Both the position numbers and the translations under genes were made by a program. From Verrucomicrobiaceae bacterium (GTDB lineage Bacteria; Verrucomicrobiota; Verrucomicrobiia; Verrucomicrobiales; Akkermansiaceae): a stretch of DNA of 64,000 bases. The stretch is from the NCBI GenBank assembly GCA_027491155.1, contig JAIXWR010000035.1, positions 62,001 to 126,000 on the forward strand, read 5' to 3'. Shown here one piece after another: positions 48,157 to 56,005 of this stretch (positions are counted from its first letter, which is position 1; every line of letters starts with the position of its first letter). A model generated the notes under the pieces. The model was not told the origin of the DNA and did not search any database. It saw only the letters and a program-made list of their open reading frames with translations.

Positions 48157-50337
48157 TCAGTTCGCCCCTCTCCCGGTGTAGAAGCTCTTGCGACGCTCTT
48201 CCACCATCACCAGCCAGTTCATCATCGTGACCGGCGGAAGTTCCGCCGGATGGGTGATCGGCCGGAGGTTGACATCGATGTTTGCCGCCGCCGCCGTGTT
48301 CTCGCTGGCCATCTTGAGATCCAGCAGGTGCACAGGGTTGTTGGTCGTCCCGTCGTCGCCCTTCAAGTGGCCGAGTTGCCCCGCAATCTGCACCTTGAGG
48401 GGATCGAAGTCGGTGCCGTAACGCTTCTCCGGAGCGAACAGCGAGGCCGGCGGGTAGAACGGCGATGGCAGACCCGAGCCCGTCGGCGGGGTGGTCGGCA
48501 CGACGTTGAAGTCGTCGCCGATGTAGAGGCGGAGGTTGGTGACCAGCGAGAATCCCCTGGTGAACGCCGTGAGGTCGTCGCATTCCGTCATGAGCAGACC
48601 GTAGTCGGTGTTGGTGCACGGGATCTTCGGCTTGAAGTTGGGATCGTTGATCCCGGTGGTCGTGTAATCCACGTTCACCGCCAGCGAATGGTTCACGGCA
48701 GGACCATCCGCTCCGATCGAGGCCAGGAAGGCCGGGAATCTCTCGGGATAAATGGCGATGCAGCGCTTGGTGCCTTGGAGCATCTTCACTTCGAACGGGA
48801 ACGTGGCCCGGAAGTAACCGGCCTTGAACGTTCCCACCAAGGGATCGCCGAAGGTCGCGTTGTTGAAGGTGATCGGCCCGATCACTCCGGTCCGGAACGC
48901 CCATCCGCCCGGGGCGCCGTAGGCCACGTCCGAGAGTTGGCTGAAAGTGAAGGTCTGGCCCTCGTCCGCCACCTTGACATAGCCCGGCGGAAGACCGGCC
49001 ACCGGTCCCGTCGTCAGCGGCACGTTCAGCGTTTGGCGGACGCCGCCCCTGAAATACTGGAACCGGAGCACGGTTGGCGTGGTGTTGGTGCTGCTTGTCA
49101 CCGCGGTCACGTCGAGCCGCATCGCGCACTGGAGGGCTCCCACCGAGTAGTTGTTCCAGGTGGTGCTGGACAGCACGCTCGACTCCGCGGCATGCGCGAA
49201 GCGGTCGAAGAAGTCGACGCCGCGGTTGATGGGCACGAACGCGGCGCGGCCGGTCTCGGACGCCAGGGTGACCGGCATGAAGGTGCCGTTGGTCACTTCG
49301 AACTGTTCCCGCACCCCGGGAGTGAAGGGATTGCCGTTGATCTGGTTCTCGCCGACCGTGACGTCGCCGCCGAGGGTCAAGCCGCGGCGGCCCGAAAGGC
49401 GGTCGATGTGCATCCCGCTCTCCACCTGGGCGCGGGTCGAGTAAACGCCGCCCTGGATGCTGGTGTGCTGCCACGGGGTGCCGTCGGCATGGGTGCCCAG
49501 CTTGGTGAAGGCCTCCGCGGAAATCGCAAGCTGCGACGGGATCTCGTAGATCGAAAGGATGAAGTCGCGCTCGCCGGTGCTGCCACGGGTCGAGCTGCCG
49601 ATGGCATCGTCGTGGTCGCCGATCTCCATGCTGAAGGCCCACCAGTTCCGCTTCGCGACAAAGGGCTGGCCCGGCGTGGAGTAACCGAAGCGGATCTCGG
49701 GATACGGGATCACGTTCAGCGCCGAGTACTGGCCCACCGGCAACGCCACGCCGCTCGCCGCGAGGTTTCCATACACCTTGTCGGCGGCAATGATCGGGTA
49801 AGTCTTGTCGCGGCTCGCCGTGGTGCTGTTGAGGGTTTCGAGGGGGACCGGATAGCCGGCACCCAGGGAGCGGTTCAAGCCGTTCGAGACGAAGCCGGTC
49901 TCCGGCTCGATCGCGTCGAACACCACGTTGACCGATCCCAGCGCCGAGTCGCCCACGTTGCCGCTCATCGTCGCGTTGGCACCCAGGGTCGCCTTGAGCT
50001 CCGGCGAAATGGAAGTACGTGCGTTCGCCTGGTTGAGGGCATCGGAAAAGATGTTCTGCCAGCGCAGGGAGTCGCGCTCCACGCCCGAGATGTTCGAGCG
50101 GTTCTGCATCGCGCGGATCGCACGGTTGGGCACGATGTTGACCACCGCACGGAGCACGGCGTCCTCCTTCTCGGCGTAATCCACCCGGAGCTGCGTTTCC
50201 GACTGCACGATCTGGGAGCCCGCGGCATTCCGGTAGGCGCTCATCGTGATCATCGTGAGCATCAGGCCGGTCGACAGCACGAGCACGTAGGAAACATACC
50301 CGGGCTGCAGCTTCCCGGTTCGGCGGTTGAGTTTCAT
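48157..50337 (-). CDS. Large PilX/pseudopilin-like protein
   Basis: The 726-residue product has an N-terminal hydrophobic helix (residues about 14-35, GYVSYVLVLSTGLMLTMIT) followed by a long coiled region (AGSQIVQSETQLRVDYAEKEDAVLRAV). This is the layout of PilX/GspK-like minor pseudopilins, but it is far larger. The rest is a beta-rich extracellular domain with no known family. Its ATG overlaps the stop of the preceding prepilin gene (ATGA), so it is coupled to two smaller pseudopilins. It is probably the tip or adhesive subunit of a verrucomicrobial pseudopilus. The C4-type zinc-ribbon gene ends 1 bp away. Confidence 0.75.
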   Translation of the reverse strand: MKLNRRTGKLQPGYVSYVLVLSTGLMLTMITMSAYRNAAGSQIVQSETQLRVDYAEKEDAVLRAVVNIVPNRAIRAMQNRSNISGVERDSLRWQNIFSDALNQANARTSISPELKATLGANATMSGNVGDSALGSVNVVFDAIEPETGFVSNGLNRSLGAGYPVPLETLNSTTASRDKTYPIIAADKVYGNLAASGVALPVGQYSALNVIPYPEIRFGYSTPGQPFVAKRNWWAFSMEIGDHDDAIGSSTRGSTGERDFILSIYEIPSQLAISAEAFTKLGTHADGTPWQHTSIQGGVYSTRAQVESGMHIDRLSGRRGLTLGGDVTVGENQINGNPFTPGVREQFEVTNGTFMPVTLASETGRAAFVPINRGVDFFDRFAHAAESSVLSSTTWNNYSVGALQCAMRLDVTAVTSSTNTTPTVLRFQYFRGGVRQTLNVPLTTGPVAGLPPGYVKVADEGQTFTFSQLSDVAYGAPGGWAFRTGVIGPITFNNATFGDPLVGTFKAGYFRATFPFEVKMLQGTKRCIAIYPERFPAFLASIGADGPAVNHSLAVNVDYTTTGINDPNFKPKIPCTNTDYGLLMTECDDLTAFTRGFSLVTNLRLYIGDDFNVVPTTPPTGSGLPSPFYPPASLFAPEKRYGTDFDPLKVQIAGQLGHLKGDDGTTNNPVHLLDLKMASENTAAAANIDVNLRPITHPAELPPVTMMNWLVMVEERRKSFYTGRGAN

Positions 50338-50867
50338 AGCTGTTGGTTGCCGGAATAGTAGATCTCCTCGCCGTTGGGCCCCTGGACGCGAACCCTCAGG
50401 ATCCCCTGCACGATCGAAAAATCGACGTTGGAAGGACGCTTGGAGAGCGCCCAGTCGGGCGTGCCGAGCACCCCGGCCCGGCTCACCATGCGGTAGTAGA
50501 GCCCCTGCCCGCTTCCCGGGTTCTCGAAGGCCAGCACCGAGGCCCGGAAGGTTCCGTCGGGCTCCTTGAAGCGGAGCATGATCACCGGGGCGCCGGTCAT
50601 CACGGGTGGAGACCCGTCCACCAAGTCCTCCACGCTTTCATACAGCCGGTAGCCGTCGGCCGAGCCGATGACCCGCGCCAGGTAGTTGCTGATCAGCGGA
50701 GCCTCGGTGGTCAGGAAGTTCTGCGCGTTGTAGATCTTCAGGAAGGCGATCTGCTGGTTGACCATCGCCAGCATCATCACGGCCACCATCGTGCCGGTGA
50801 CCATCGCGAGCGACAGCTCGACAAGCGTGTAACCCCGGCGGAAGCGGTGCGGTCGGTTCGGTTTCAT
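50334..50867 (-). CDS. Prepilin-like minor pseudopilin
   Basis: This 177-residue protein has a prepilin signature at the N-terminus: basic leader, RRGYTLVELSLAMVTGTM, then a hydrophobic helix. The cleavage site is between G and Y, with the conserved glutamate at +5. The soluble part (DGYRLYESVEDLVDG, YYSGNQQL) is unconserved. Prepilin peptidase would process it and GspE/F-type machinery would assemble it. It overlaps both neighbours by 4 bp (ATGA), a tightly coupled three-gene set. No prepilin peptidase gene is visible here. Confidence 0.85.
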   Translation of the reverse strand: MKPNRPHRFRRGYTLVELSLAMVTGTMVAVMMLAMVNQQIAFLKIYNAQNFLTTEAPLISNYLARVIGSADGYRLYESVEDLVDGSPPVMTGAPVIMLRFKEPDGTFRASVLAFENPGSGQGLYYRMVSRAGVLGTPDWALSKRPSNVDFSIVQGILRVRVQGPNGEEIYYSGNQQL

Positions 50868-51385
50868 TGCGAGCGGACCACGGTTCGGGATTTGAGATAG
50901 CTGCGGCCGCCCACGTTGTAGCGGACCACGCTTTGGAATCGCCAGACCTCCATCCCCGCGGGATTGGTGATCGAAGTTCCGGTGCCGCCCTTGCTCGGCA
51001 GGTTGTTGGGATCGGCAAAACGCGTGCGGGTGACCACGCCGTTGATCGGCTGGCCGCCGGGAAGGCTACCCATCTGCACCGTGGTGGTGGCCACGGTGGG
51101 ATAGACCGGCCACAGCGACTGGCCCGAGGTGAGATCCGCAAAGGGCAGCCGCTGGGCGGTCGCCTTCTCGAAAGTCATGTAGGCGTCCGTCACCGTTTGC
51201 TGGAGGGTCCATTGCCGCGGCGCGGTGACGTTGAGCGAAAGCTTGAGAAGCACCATCCCCAGCACGCTCAGCATGGTCATGGCGACCGTGGTTTCGATCA
51301 GCACCGATCCGCGCCGGAACCCTGCGGGCTTGCCTGAACGTCGGAAAAGCGGGAATGTCCGGCCGTGTTCGCTTTCCTCCGGCAA
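50864..51385 (-). CDS. Prepilin-like minor pseudopilin, non-ATG start
   Basis: The product is a prepilin-like protein with the class III leader GFRRGSVLIETTVAMTMLS, then a hydrophobic helix and a soluble domain (VWRFQSVVRYNVGGRSYLKS). There is no ATG or GTG before the leader; a TTG at 51385 gives 173 residues, while the longer ORF would run antisense through the whole 51365-51988 gene, so the TTG is preferred with low certainty. The start region overlaps the opposite-strand gene by about 20 bp, head to head. It is first of three coupled pseudopilin genes (ATGA with the next). Confidence 0.72.
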   Translation of the reverse strand: MPEESEHGRTFPLFRRSGKPAGFRRGSVLIETTVAMTMLSVLGMVLLKLSLNVTAPRQWTLQQTVTDAYMTFEKATAQRLPFADLTSGQSLWPVYPTVATTTVQMGSLPGGQPINGVVTRTRFADPNNLPSKGGTGTSITNPAGMEVWRFQSVVRYNVGGRSYLKSRTVVRSQ

Positions 51386-51988
51386 CTGGCTCTCGTGCTG
51401 ACCGGCCTCTGGTGCGGGGCCTGTTGCGCTTCCGCACAAGCCGTGCTCGAGCCTCCCTTCGGCCTGCGCTGGGGCGATACTCCGGAAAAGTTGATTGATT
51501 GGGCTTCCAGACATTCCCTGGACGTTAACATCTCGCTCCCGGGAGATCAACCCGCGGTTCGCATCCTGAAAATTTCCCCCCGCAAAGGGAATTTGCCCGG
51601 TGCGAAGTCCCAGGCTCTGGAGGGGCGCTTCCACAGCGGCCGGCTCTACGAACTGACGGTCCATTACCGCGATCCCGAGGCGGGCACGGATGTGATGGAG
51701 GCCCGATTCAACCAGCTGAAAAAGGAGCTTTCCACCGAATACGGGGCGCTTGCCGCCAACCGGCAGGACCGCACGGTCAAGGACGGCTTCGCCACCCGCT
51801 CGGTTTCCTTTCACCGCGAACCTGTGAAAGGACTGTTCCTGCTGCTGGCCTACACGGCGGTCGAGGACCAGCTCCGGAAGACCAGCGAGGCCACGTTTTC
51901 CCTCCTCTACCGGAACGATAATCTCCGGCAGGACCTCGAGAAGCTTCTCGCCCCCGCCGGAAAGCCAGCCGGCGGCGAGCGGAAGTGA
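51365..51988 (+). CDS. Secreted protein of unknown function
   Basis: From a GTG at 51365 the product is 207 residues with a signal peptide (about 1-25, ending SAQA). The mature domain has FGLRWGDTPEKLIDWASRH, ARFNQLKKELSTEYGALAANR and GLFLLLAYTAVEDQ. I know no family, but the first element resembles a substrate-binding loop of small envelope proteins. It sits on the opposite strand between the upstream secreted genes (52031 onward) and the pseudopilin genes, so it interrupts what would otherwise be one minus-strand unit. Base use is slightly less GC-rich than in its surroundings. Confidence 0.72.
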   Translation: MFAFLRQLALVLTGLWCGACCASAQAVLEPPFGLRWGDTPEKLIDWASRHSLDVNISLPGDQPAVRILKISPRKGNLPGAKSQALEGRFHSGRLYELTVHYRDPEAGTDVMEARFNQLKKELSTEYGALAANRQDRTVKDGFATRSVSFHREPVKGLFLLLAYTAVEDQLRKTSEATFSLLYRNDNLRQDLEKLLAPAGKPAGGERK

Positions 51989-52030
51989 TGGAAGCGCGGG
52001 CTTCATGATCGTGACGCGCCGGCCGGCATC

Positions 52031-53053
52031 TCACTCCACGGTGGTGACCGTGGAATTCATCTGCAGGGTGCGGTCGAGGCTGAAGGTCACGAAGGCCAGG
52101 CGGTCGAGGCCGAAGGGCGTGGCCGTGACGAGCTCCATCGTCCATTGCCCGTCGTCGTCGAACACGTTGTCGTAGGCATCGACCGTCAGCACGCGGCTCT
52201 GGGGAACGGTGTCGTTGATGATCAGGGATGAACCTGGAATGATGGTGCCGACACGACCGAGCTGGGGAGCTCCCTTGTAGACCTGGGTGTAGGTATGCGA
52301 GTTGGGGTAGAGGTCGTTGAGCGCAATCGACAACGGAGGCATCCGGAAACGGATCGCCTGATTGTTCGAGATCCCCGAGATCGCGCCGTCGGCCACGGGC
52401 CAGATCTGGATGAACTGGGATCCGAGTTGGGACTCGGGGGCCTGGTAGTCGGCAAGCGAGAATGCGGAGAATCGCTCTTCACCCCGGACCTTTGCCCGGT
52501 CAGCTCCCGGCACCGCGTTGATCGCGAAGGTCATGGTGCTGGTCCCGTTCGTCTCGATGAACGATTGCGACAAGAGCGCCGCCTGCGTCCGGTCGATCCC
52601 GAATCCGGTGCCGCCGGCACCGTAGGACTGCACGTGCCGAAGGAACTTGATCCGCTTCGAAGCATCCGGATCCGTAGGCCCGCTCAACAGGCCGTTGACG
52701 ACCACGTCGACGTAAAAGGGCCGGTCGGCCCGGGTCCGCGGAATCACGTCGTAGGGATCCTCCGATCGGATGACGACGTCCGCCACCGGGATATAGGCAC
52801 CGACATAACGGGTATCCAGCAGGTAGCCCTGCGCGGTCAGCGTGTTGACCGTCCAAAGCTCGAACTGGGCCCCGCCCGGATTGATGGCAAGCGCCGAAAG
52901 CTGCTCGCCGGCAGCCGCCACGGGCATGTCCCACACGACACCGGTAGGCTGCTGCTTCTGCCGGATGAAGTTCGCGTAGGAAGCCGCGGTCTGGGCCTGG
53001 GCCAGCGAGGTCGCGAACAGGATGAAGGAGGTGATGCAACCGATGGTTTTCAT
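52031..53053 (-). CDS. Secreted protein of the pseudopilin cassette (third gene)
   Basis: The 340-residue product has a signal peptide (MKTIGCITSFILFATSLAQA) and a long beta-rich domain (PVADVVIRSEDPYDVIPRTR, GISNNQAIRFRMPPLSIAL, VTFSLDRTLQMNS). No known domain is apparent. Its ATG overlaps the stop of the gene before it (ATGA at 53050-53053). It is probably an extracellular structural subunit, inferred only from export and from its neighbours. The next minus-strand gene is the first pseudopilin, but an opposite-strand gene lies in between. Confidence 0.75.
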   Translation of the reverse strand: MKTIGCITSFILFATSLAQAQTAASYANFIRQKQQPTGVVWDMPVAAAGEQLSALAINPGGAQFELWTVNTLTAQGYLLDTRYVGAYIPVADVVIRSEDPYDVIPRTRADRPFYVDVVVNGLLSGPTDPDASKRIKFLRHVQSYGAGGTGFGIDRTQAALLSQSFIETNGTSTMTFAINAVPGADRAKVRGEERFSAFSLADYQAPESQLGSQFIQIWPVADGAISGISNNQAIRFRMPPLSIALNDLYPNSHTYTQVYKGAPQLGRVGTIIPGSSLIINDTVPQSRVLTVDAYDNVFDDDGQWTMELVTATPFGLDRLAFVTFSLDRTLQMNSTVTTVE

Positions 53054-53616
53054 GGCTTCTTGGCGGTTTCGGTGTTGGCGGGAGCGACTGCGGGAGCGGG
53101 AACCTTGAGTGGAAGGACCGAAATCGGCCCGCCCTGATAAGTGGCGACGACGAGAGCACTGCTCTTCGCGATGCGTTCCAGCGTGTCTTCCGGCAAGGGC
53201 TGGTTGCCTTCGGCCTGGACCCGGCTGACTTCCACGGTGGTGACCCACGCGCGGTTCATCGCATAGAACTCGGCCCAGGTCTGGATCTGCGAGCCCGGCT
53301 GGTGCTTCACCCGGTCGGCCATGTTGGCCGGCACATGAAGGATCGCTTTCTTGGGAACGAGGGTGGCCCTGCCGGCAAACGACAGGAAGTCCGAGCTATC
53401 GACGATATTCTCCGGGATGTTGACCTTGGTAGGGTCGGCTCCGGTGGCCGGCTTCAACTCGGCCAGCGGGCCCTTGTTGATGGCAACGCGAAGCACTTCG
53501 GAAAGCTGCTCGTGGGTGGCTGCGTCGCGCATGACGGCCTCCTGGGCGGCCAGACGACCGGCCAGGACGAGCGTCGATGCGGCCGCGCACAGCGGGAGCG
53601 AAAGGATGATGTTCAT
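53050..53616 (-). CDS. Secreted protein of the pseudopilin cassette (second gene)
   Basis: The 188-residue product has a signal peptide (MNIILSLPLCAAASTLVLAG) and a mixed soluble domain (HEQLSEVLRVAINKGPLAELK, GRATLVPKKAILHVPANMAD, QTWAEFYAMNRAWVTTVEVS) with a proline- and alanine-rich C-terminus. No known family is recognised. It follows the first gene of the cassette by 20 bp and overlaps the next by 4 bp, so it is co-expressed. It may be periplasmic and help assemble the others; that is inference. Confidence 0.75.
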   Translation of the reverse strand: MNIILSLPLCAAASTLVLAGRLAAQEAVMRDAATHEQLSEVLRVAINKGPLAELKPATGADPTKVNIPENIVDSSDFLSFAGRATLVPKKAILHVPANMADRVKHQPGSQIQTWAEFYAMNRAWVTTVEVSRVQAEGNQPLPEDTLERIAKSSALVVATYQGGPISVLPLKVPAPAVAPANTETAKKP

Positions 53617-53636
53617 TGTGGCGACAGTTGGGAGTT

Positions 53637-54509
53637 TCAACGGATTTCGTCGTCGAAGCCGCCGGACGGATCGACTGCGCCGTTCGGACCGCCGCTGCCG
53701 TTTCCTGGATTGGAAGAGTCGACGCCGTCCAGGTTGTTGCCGTGGCCGTTGTTGGGATGCCTGCGGCTCAAGGTGATCAGCAGGACCTGGTCCTGGTAGT
53801 CGAAGCAGGGGGAATTCCGGTTGGATTGCCCCAACTCCATCACCACGAGGATGCTGAGCGGTCCGATGCGAACCTTCCGAGAGGCGTCGAGATAAGGCAT
53901 CAGGTAGCTTGCGAGCGTGGCCTGGCCTTGGAACTGCGAGCGCGTCGGCAAGCTGTCGCCGTTGACCAGCGAGACCACCTGGAGATTGGAACTGCGCGTT
54001 GTGTAAAAAGGGCTCCAGCCGCTGCCGATGACATAGCGCCCGCCGAGGTCGATGGTCTGCCCGGCGTTGACCCTCTTCACATAGAGCCTCTGCGAGGGAT
54101 TGACGTTCGCCTGCGTGCCGTAGAACAGCTGCGTGTAGCTCCCGCCGTTGAAACTCAGACGCACGTCGGTAGGAGGGGAAACCGTGGTGGTCCCCTGGCA
54201 GGTGGTGACGCCGGTCCCGATGATCTGCACGGTCACGAACACCGTCTGGTTGGGAATGATGGTCCCCGGAGGATTGATCACCGCGAGGTCGCTCACCTTG
54301 CTCGGATGGAGGATATTCCAGGTGAGCGTGGGCTTGGTGCCGGTCTGCACCATCGTCGGGAATGCCGTCATCACCCCCACTGGAAGCAGCGGGTCGGTGA
54401 GAGGATAGGAGTTGTTGCCTGAATTGCCTTGGGCGAAGGCCAATTGGGGCACGAGGGTGCAAACGCACAGGGCGGCTGCCGCGCGGGCAGCCAGACGGCT
54501 GGTTTTCAT
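53637..54509 (-). CDS. Secreted beta-rich protein of the pseudopilin cassette (first gene)
   Basis: The 290-residue product has a signal peptide (MKTSRLAARAAAALCVCTL ... AFAQ) and a Cys/Thr-rich mature part with repeated beta segments (PTLTWNILHPSKVSDLAVINP, LSFNGGSYTQLFYG). It ends in an asparagine/glycine-rich low-complexity tail from about residue 255 (NNGHGNNLDG, NPGNGSGGPNG). It opens the minus-strand unit; its 5' leader region carries the large nested inverted repeat at 54586-54676. No family is recognised. The tail resembles calcium-binding or flexible surface repeats, but no motif is regular enough to say. Confidence 0.75.
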   Translation of the reverse strand: MKTSRLAARAAAALCVCTLVPQLAFAQGNSGNNSYPLTDPLLPVGVMTAFPTMVQTGTKPTLTWNILHPSKVSDLAVINPPGTIIPNQTVFVTVQIIGTGVTTCQGTTTVSPPTDVRLSFNGGSYTQLFYGTQANVNPSQRLYVKRVNAGQTIDLGGRYVIGSGWSPFYTTRSSNLQVVSLVNGDSLPTRSQFQGQATLASYLMPYLDASRKVRIGPLSILVVMELGQSNRNSPCFDYQDQVLLITLSRRHPNNGHGNNLDGVDSSNPGNGSGGPNGAVDPSGGFDDEIR

Positions 54510-54813
54510 GGCTGGTTGTGGGTGAACAGTGGACTGCGAACTTCCTCCGCCCTCCGGATCCTCGGCCTGGGACGGGCCTTGGGGAGGGGGACCCGGCGAG
54601 GGGTGCCGGGCATGGAACGGCCTGTAAGGTGGCCGGGCCATGCCCGCTCGGGACAGAGTCCCTCGCCGGGTCTCCGGGGAAGCGATGCGGGAACATCGCC
54701 TCTCCGGACAAATTCAGTGGGTGATGTAAGGGCGGGACGACCGGGTCGCCCCTTCTATCTTTTTATCGGGTGTGGGAACAGCAAGGGTCAGGTTGCTTGT
54801 CGGGAAATCGTGG
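54510..54813. other. 304-bp non-coding region with nested inverted repeat
   Basis: No ORF here looks coding. The stretch holds the nested inverted repeat at 54586-54676, a smaller stem GCGATG/CATCGC at about 54682-54699, and a GGGACGA/TCGCCCC stem followed by TTCTATCTTTTT near 54735-54765. The last could terminate transcription on the plus strand. On the minus strand this is the leader of the gene at 53637. Confidence 0.6.
54586..54676 (-). promoter_or_regulatory. Nested three-tier inverted repeat, structured leader candidate
   Basis: ACCCGGCGAGGG (54591-54602) pairs perfectly with CCCTCGCCGGGT (54660-54671), extended by a few outer G-C pairs. Inside it CGGGCATGG (54607-54615) pairs perfectly with CCATGCCCG (54638-54646), and inside that CGGCC/GGCCG (54618-54622 and 54631-54635) closes an 8-nt loop. 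Three stacked stems of 12, 9 and 5 bp in about 85 bases give a long rod or cruciform. It lies 77-167 bases upstream of the first gene of the pseudopilin cassette on its strand. Confidence 0.7.
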
Positions 54814-55605
54814 TCAGCGCCCGTGGGGGATGTTGCCCCAGCCGGACCAGGGTCCTTCGGGAACATCGCGGGCCTCGACGAAGCGCCATTGGACGCGCTC
54901 GCCGCTGCGGAAGCCGAGATAATCGCGGACGGCCGGGCTGAGGTCGATGCCGGCACCGTTGTTGCGGTTGCCGCGCGGCTCCTCGTCGCCGAAAACATAC
55001 TGCCAGTGGTCGACCTCGAAGGGGCCGACGTCCTCCCACTGCGCGTAGCAGACCTTGCCTTCGCGATGGATCGCGACCCAGCGGCCCTTGCAGACGGAAA
55101 TGCCCTCGCCGCGGTAGTCGCGCCAGAACCAGGGGATCACTTTTGAGGCCTCCGGACGGTGGTGACCGCCCTTGGCGACGTCGTTGTAGGGCAGGGCGAT
55201 GTAGAAAGGATTGAGCTTGGGGGTGAACCCGGCCGGCAGATAGCCGTTCCGGCGGTCGGGGTCGTCGTAGCCGCCGTAGTTTTCCTGCCAGTTCATGTCC
55301 CACGAGCTCATCACGTTGGGAACCGGGTTGTTCTCGGTGGGCTGCTCGCCGATCCAGAAAATGGTGCCGACCACGTTGCCCCGCCATCCACGGAAGAGGC
55401 GGAACGCCTCGTCGGAGCGCTCGATGACGATCCGGGCCTTGTCAGGCGTGCCGAAGGGATTGCTCAAGCCCGGCAAGGCCTCGCGGCGGTTGTCGAGCAG
55501 GTCGCCGTGGACTTCCTCCAACCGCTCCCCCAGCCGCGTGGCGGCCGGCGCGGCGGGCATCAGCACCGGCGCGACAACGAGGAGGATGGAAAGGTGGAAT
55601 CTCAC
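54814..55605 (-). CDS. Secreted protein with RlpA-like double-psi barrel
   Basis: From a GTG at 55605 the product is 263 residues with a signal peptide (FHLSILLVVAPVLMPAAPA). The C-terminal part contains DYRGEGISVCKGRWVAIHRE and ends with GIDLSPAVRDYLGF, the hallmark aspartate motif of RlpA-like double-psi beta-barrels that act on or bind peptidoglycan. No SPOR domain is present. The N-terminal part (WDMNWQENYGGYDDPDRR) is unfamiliar. The longer ATG at 55662 is possible but adds a basic stretch. It is a single gene in a gap between the pseudopilin cassette and mutL. Confidence 0.7.
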   Translation of the reverse strand: MRFHLSILLVVAPVLMPAAPAATRLGERLEEVHGDLLDNRREALPGLSNPFGTPDKARIVIERSDEAFRLFRGWRGNVVGTIFWIGEQPTENNPVPNVMSSWDMNWQENYGGYDDPDRRNGYLPAGFTPKLNPFYIALPYNDVAKGGHHRPEASKVIPWFWRDYRGEGISVCKGRWVAIHREGKVCYAQWEDVGPFEVDHWQYVFGDEEPRGNRNNGAGIDLSPAVRDYLGFRSGERVQWRFVEARDVPEGPWSGWGNIPHGR

Positions 55606-56005
55606 GGCTGCTTTTAAAAAATTCCAAGGGCAGGACCTGCCTTCGCCGCGCAGTATGAACATTCAGGAAAACTGAACAAGAAATTTTTGGGGAAATTTTG
55701 AACGTTTGAGAAATCCTGCTGTCGTGGATTTTTTTTGAAGCGCGAACCGGATCCACTTCCTCCCCCTGGCCGATCACTCCGTCGGAACGGAAAGCGGCAA
55801 AGCCCGCTGTTTCAAGGATTCCCTGCCGCGGCGAGCTTCCCAACGCCATTCCCCCGCCCTGCCGCGAGGCCGGGGACGGGGAAATGACGGGGAACGATCG
55901 AACTCATCGACCCCGGCAGGAAAGCAGGAATCGGGCGGCCCAACAATGAAATTTTTAGTTTCAGTGGACAATCAAGCCTCCCCAAGCTCCCAACTCCTTG
56001 ATTTT
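55606..56005. other. 400-bp non-coding region, locally AT-rich
   Basis: No coding ORF is visible. The part 55611-55735 is markedly AT-rich, with runs of A and T, and contains a weak minus-strand promoter-like pair TTGTTC / TACTGC (18-bp spacing, 55650-55679) for the gene at 54814. Near mutL, AATCAAG (55970-55976) and CTTGATT (55997-56003) form a 7-bp stem that could end mutL transcription. Confidence 0.5.

Noticed and set aside
50864-52006. Longer form (380 residues) of the first pseudopilin
   Set aside because: The upstream 200 residues are antisense to the secreted protein gene at 51365 and would place the prepilin leader in the middle of a protein.
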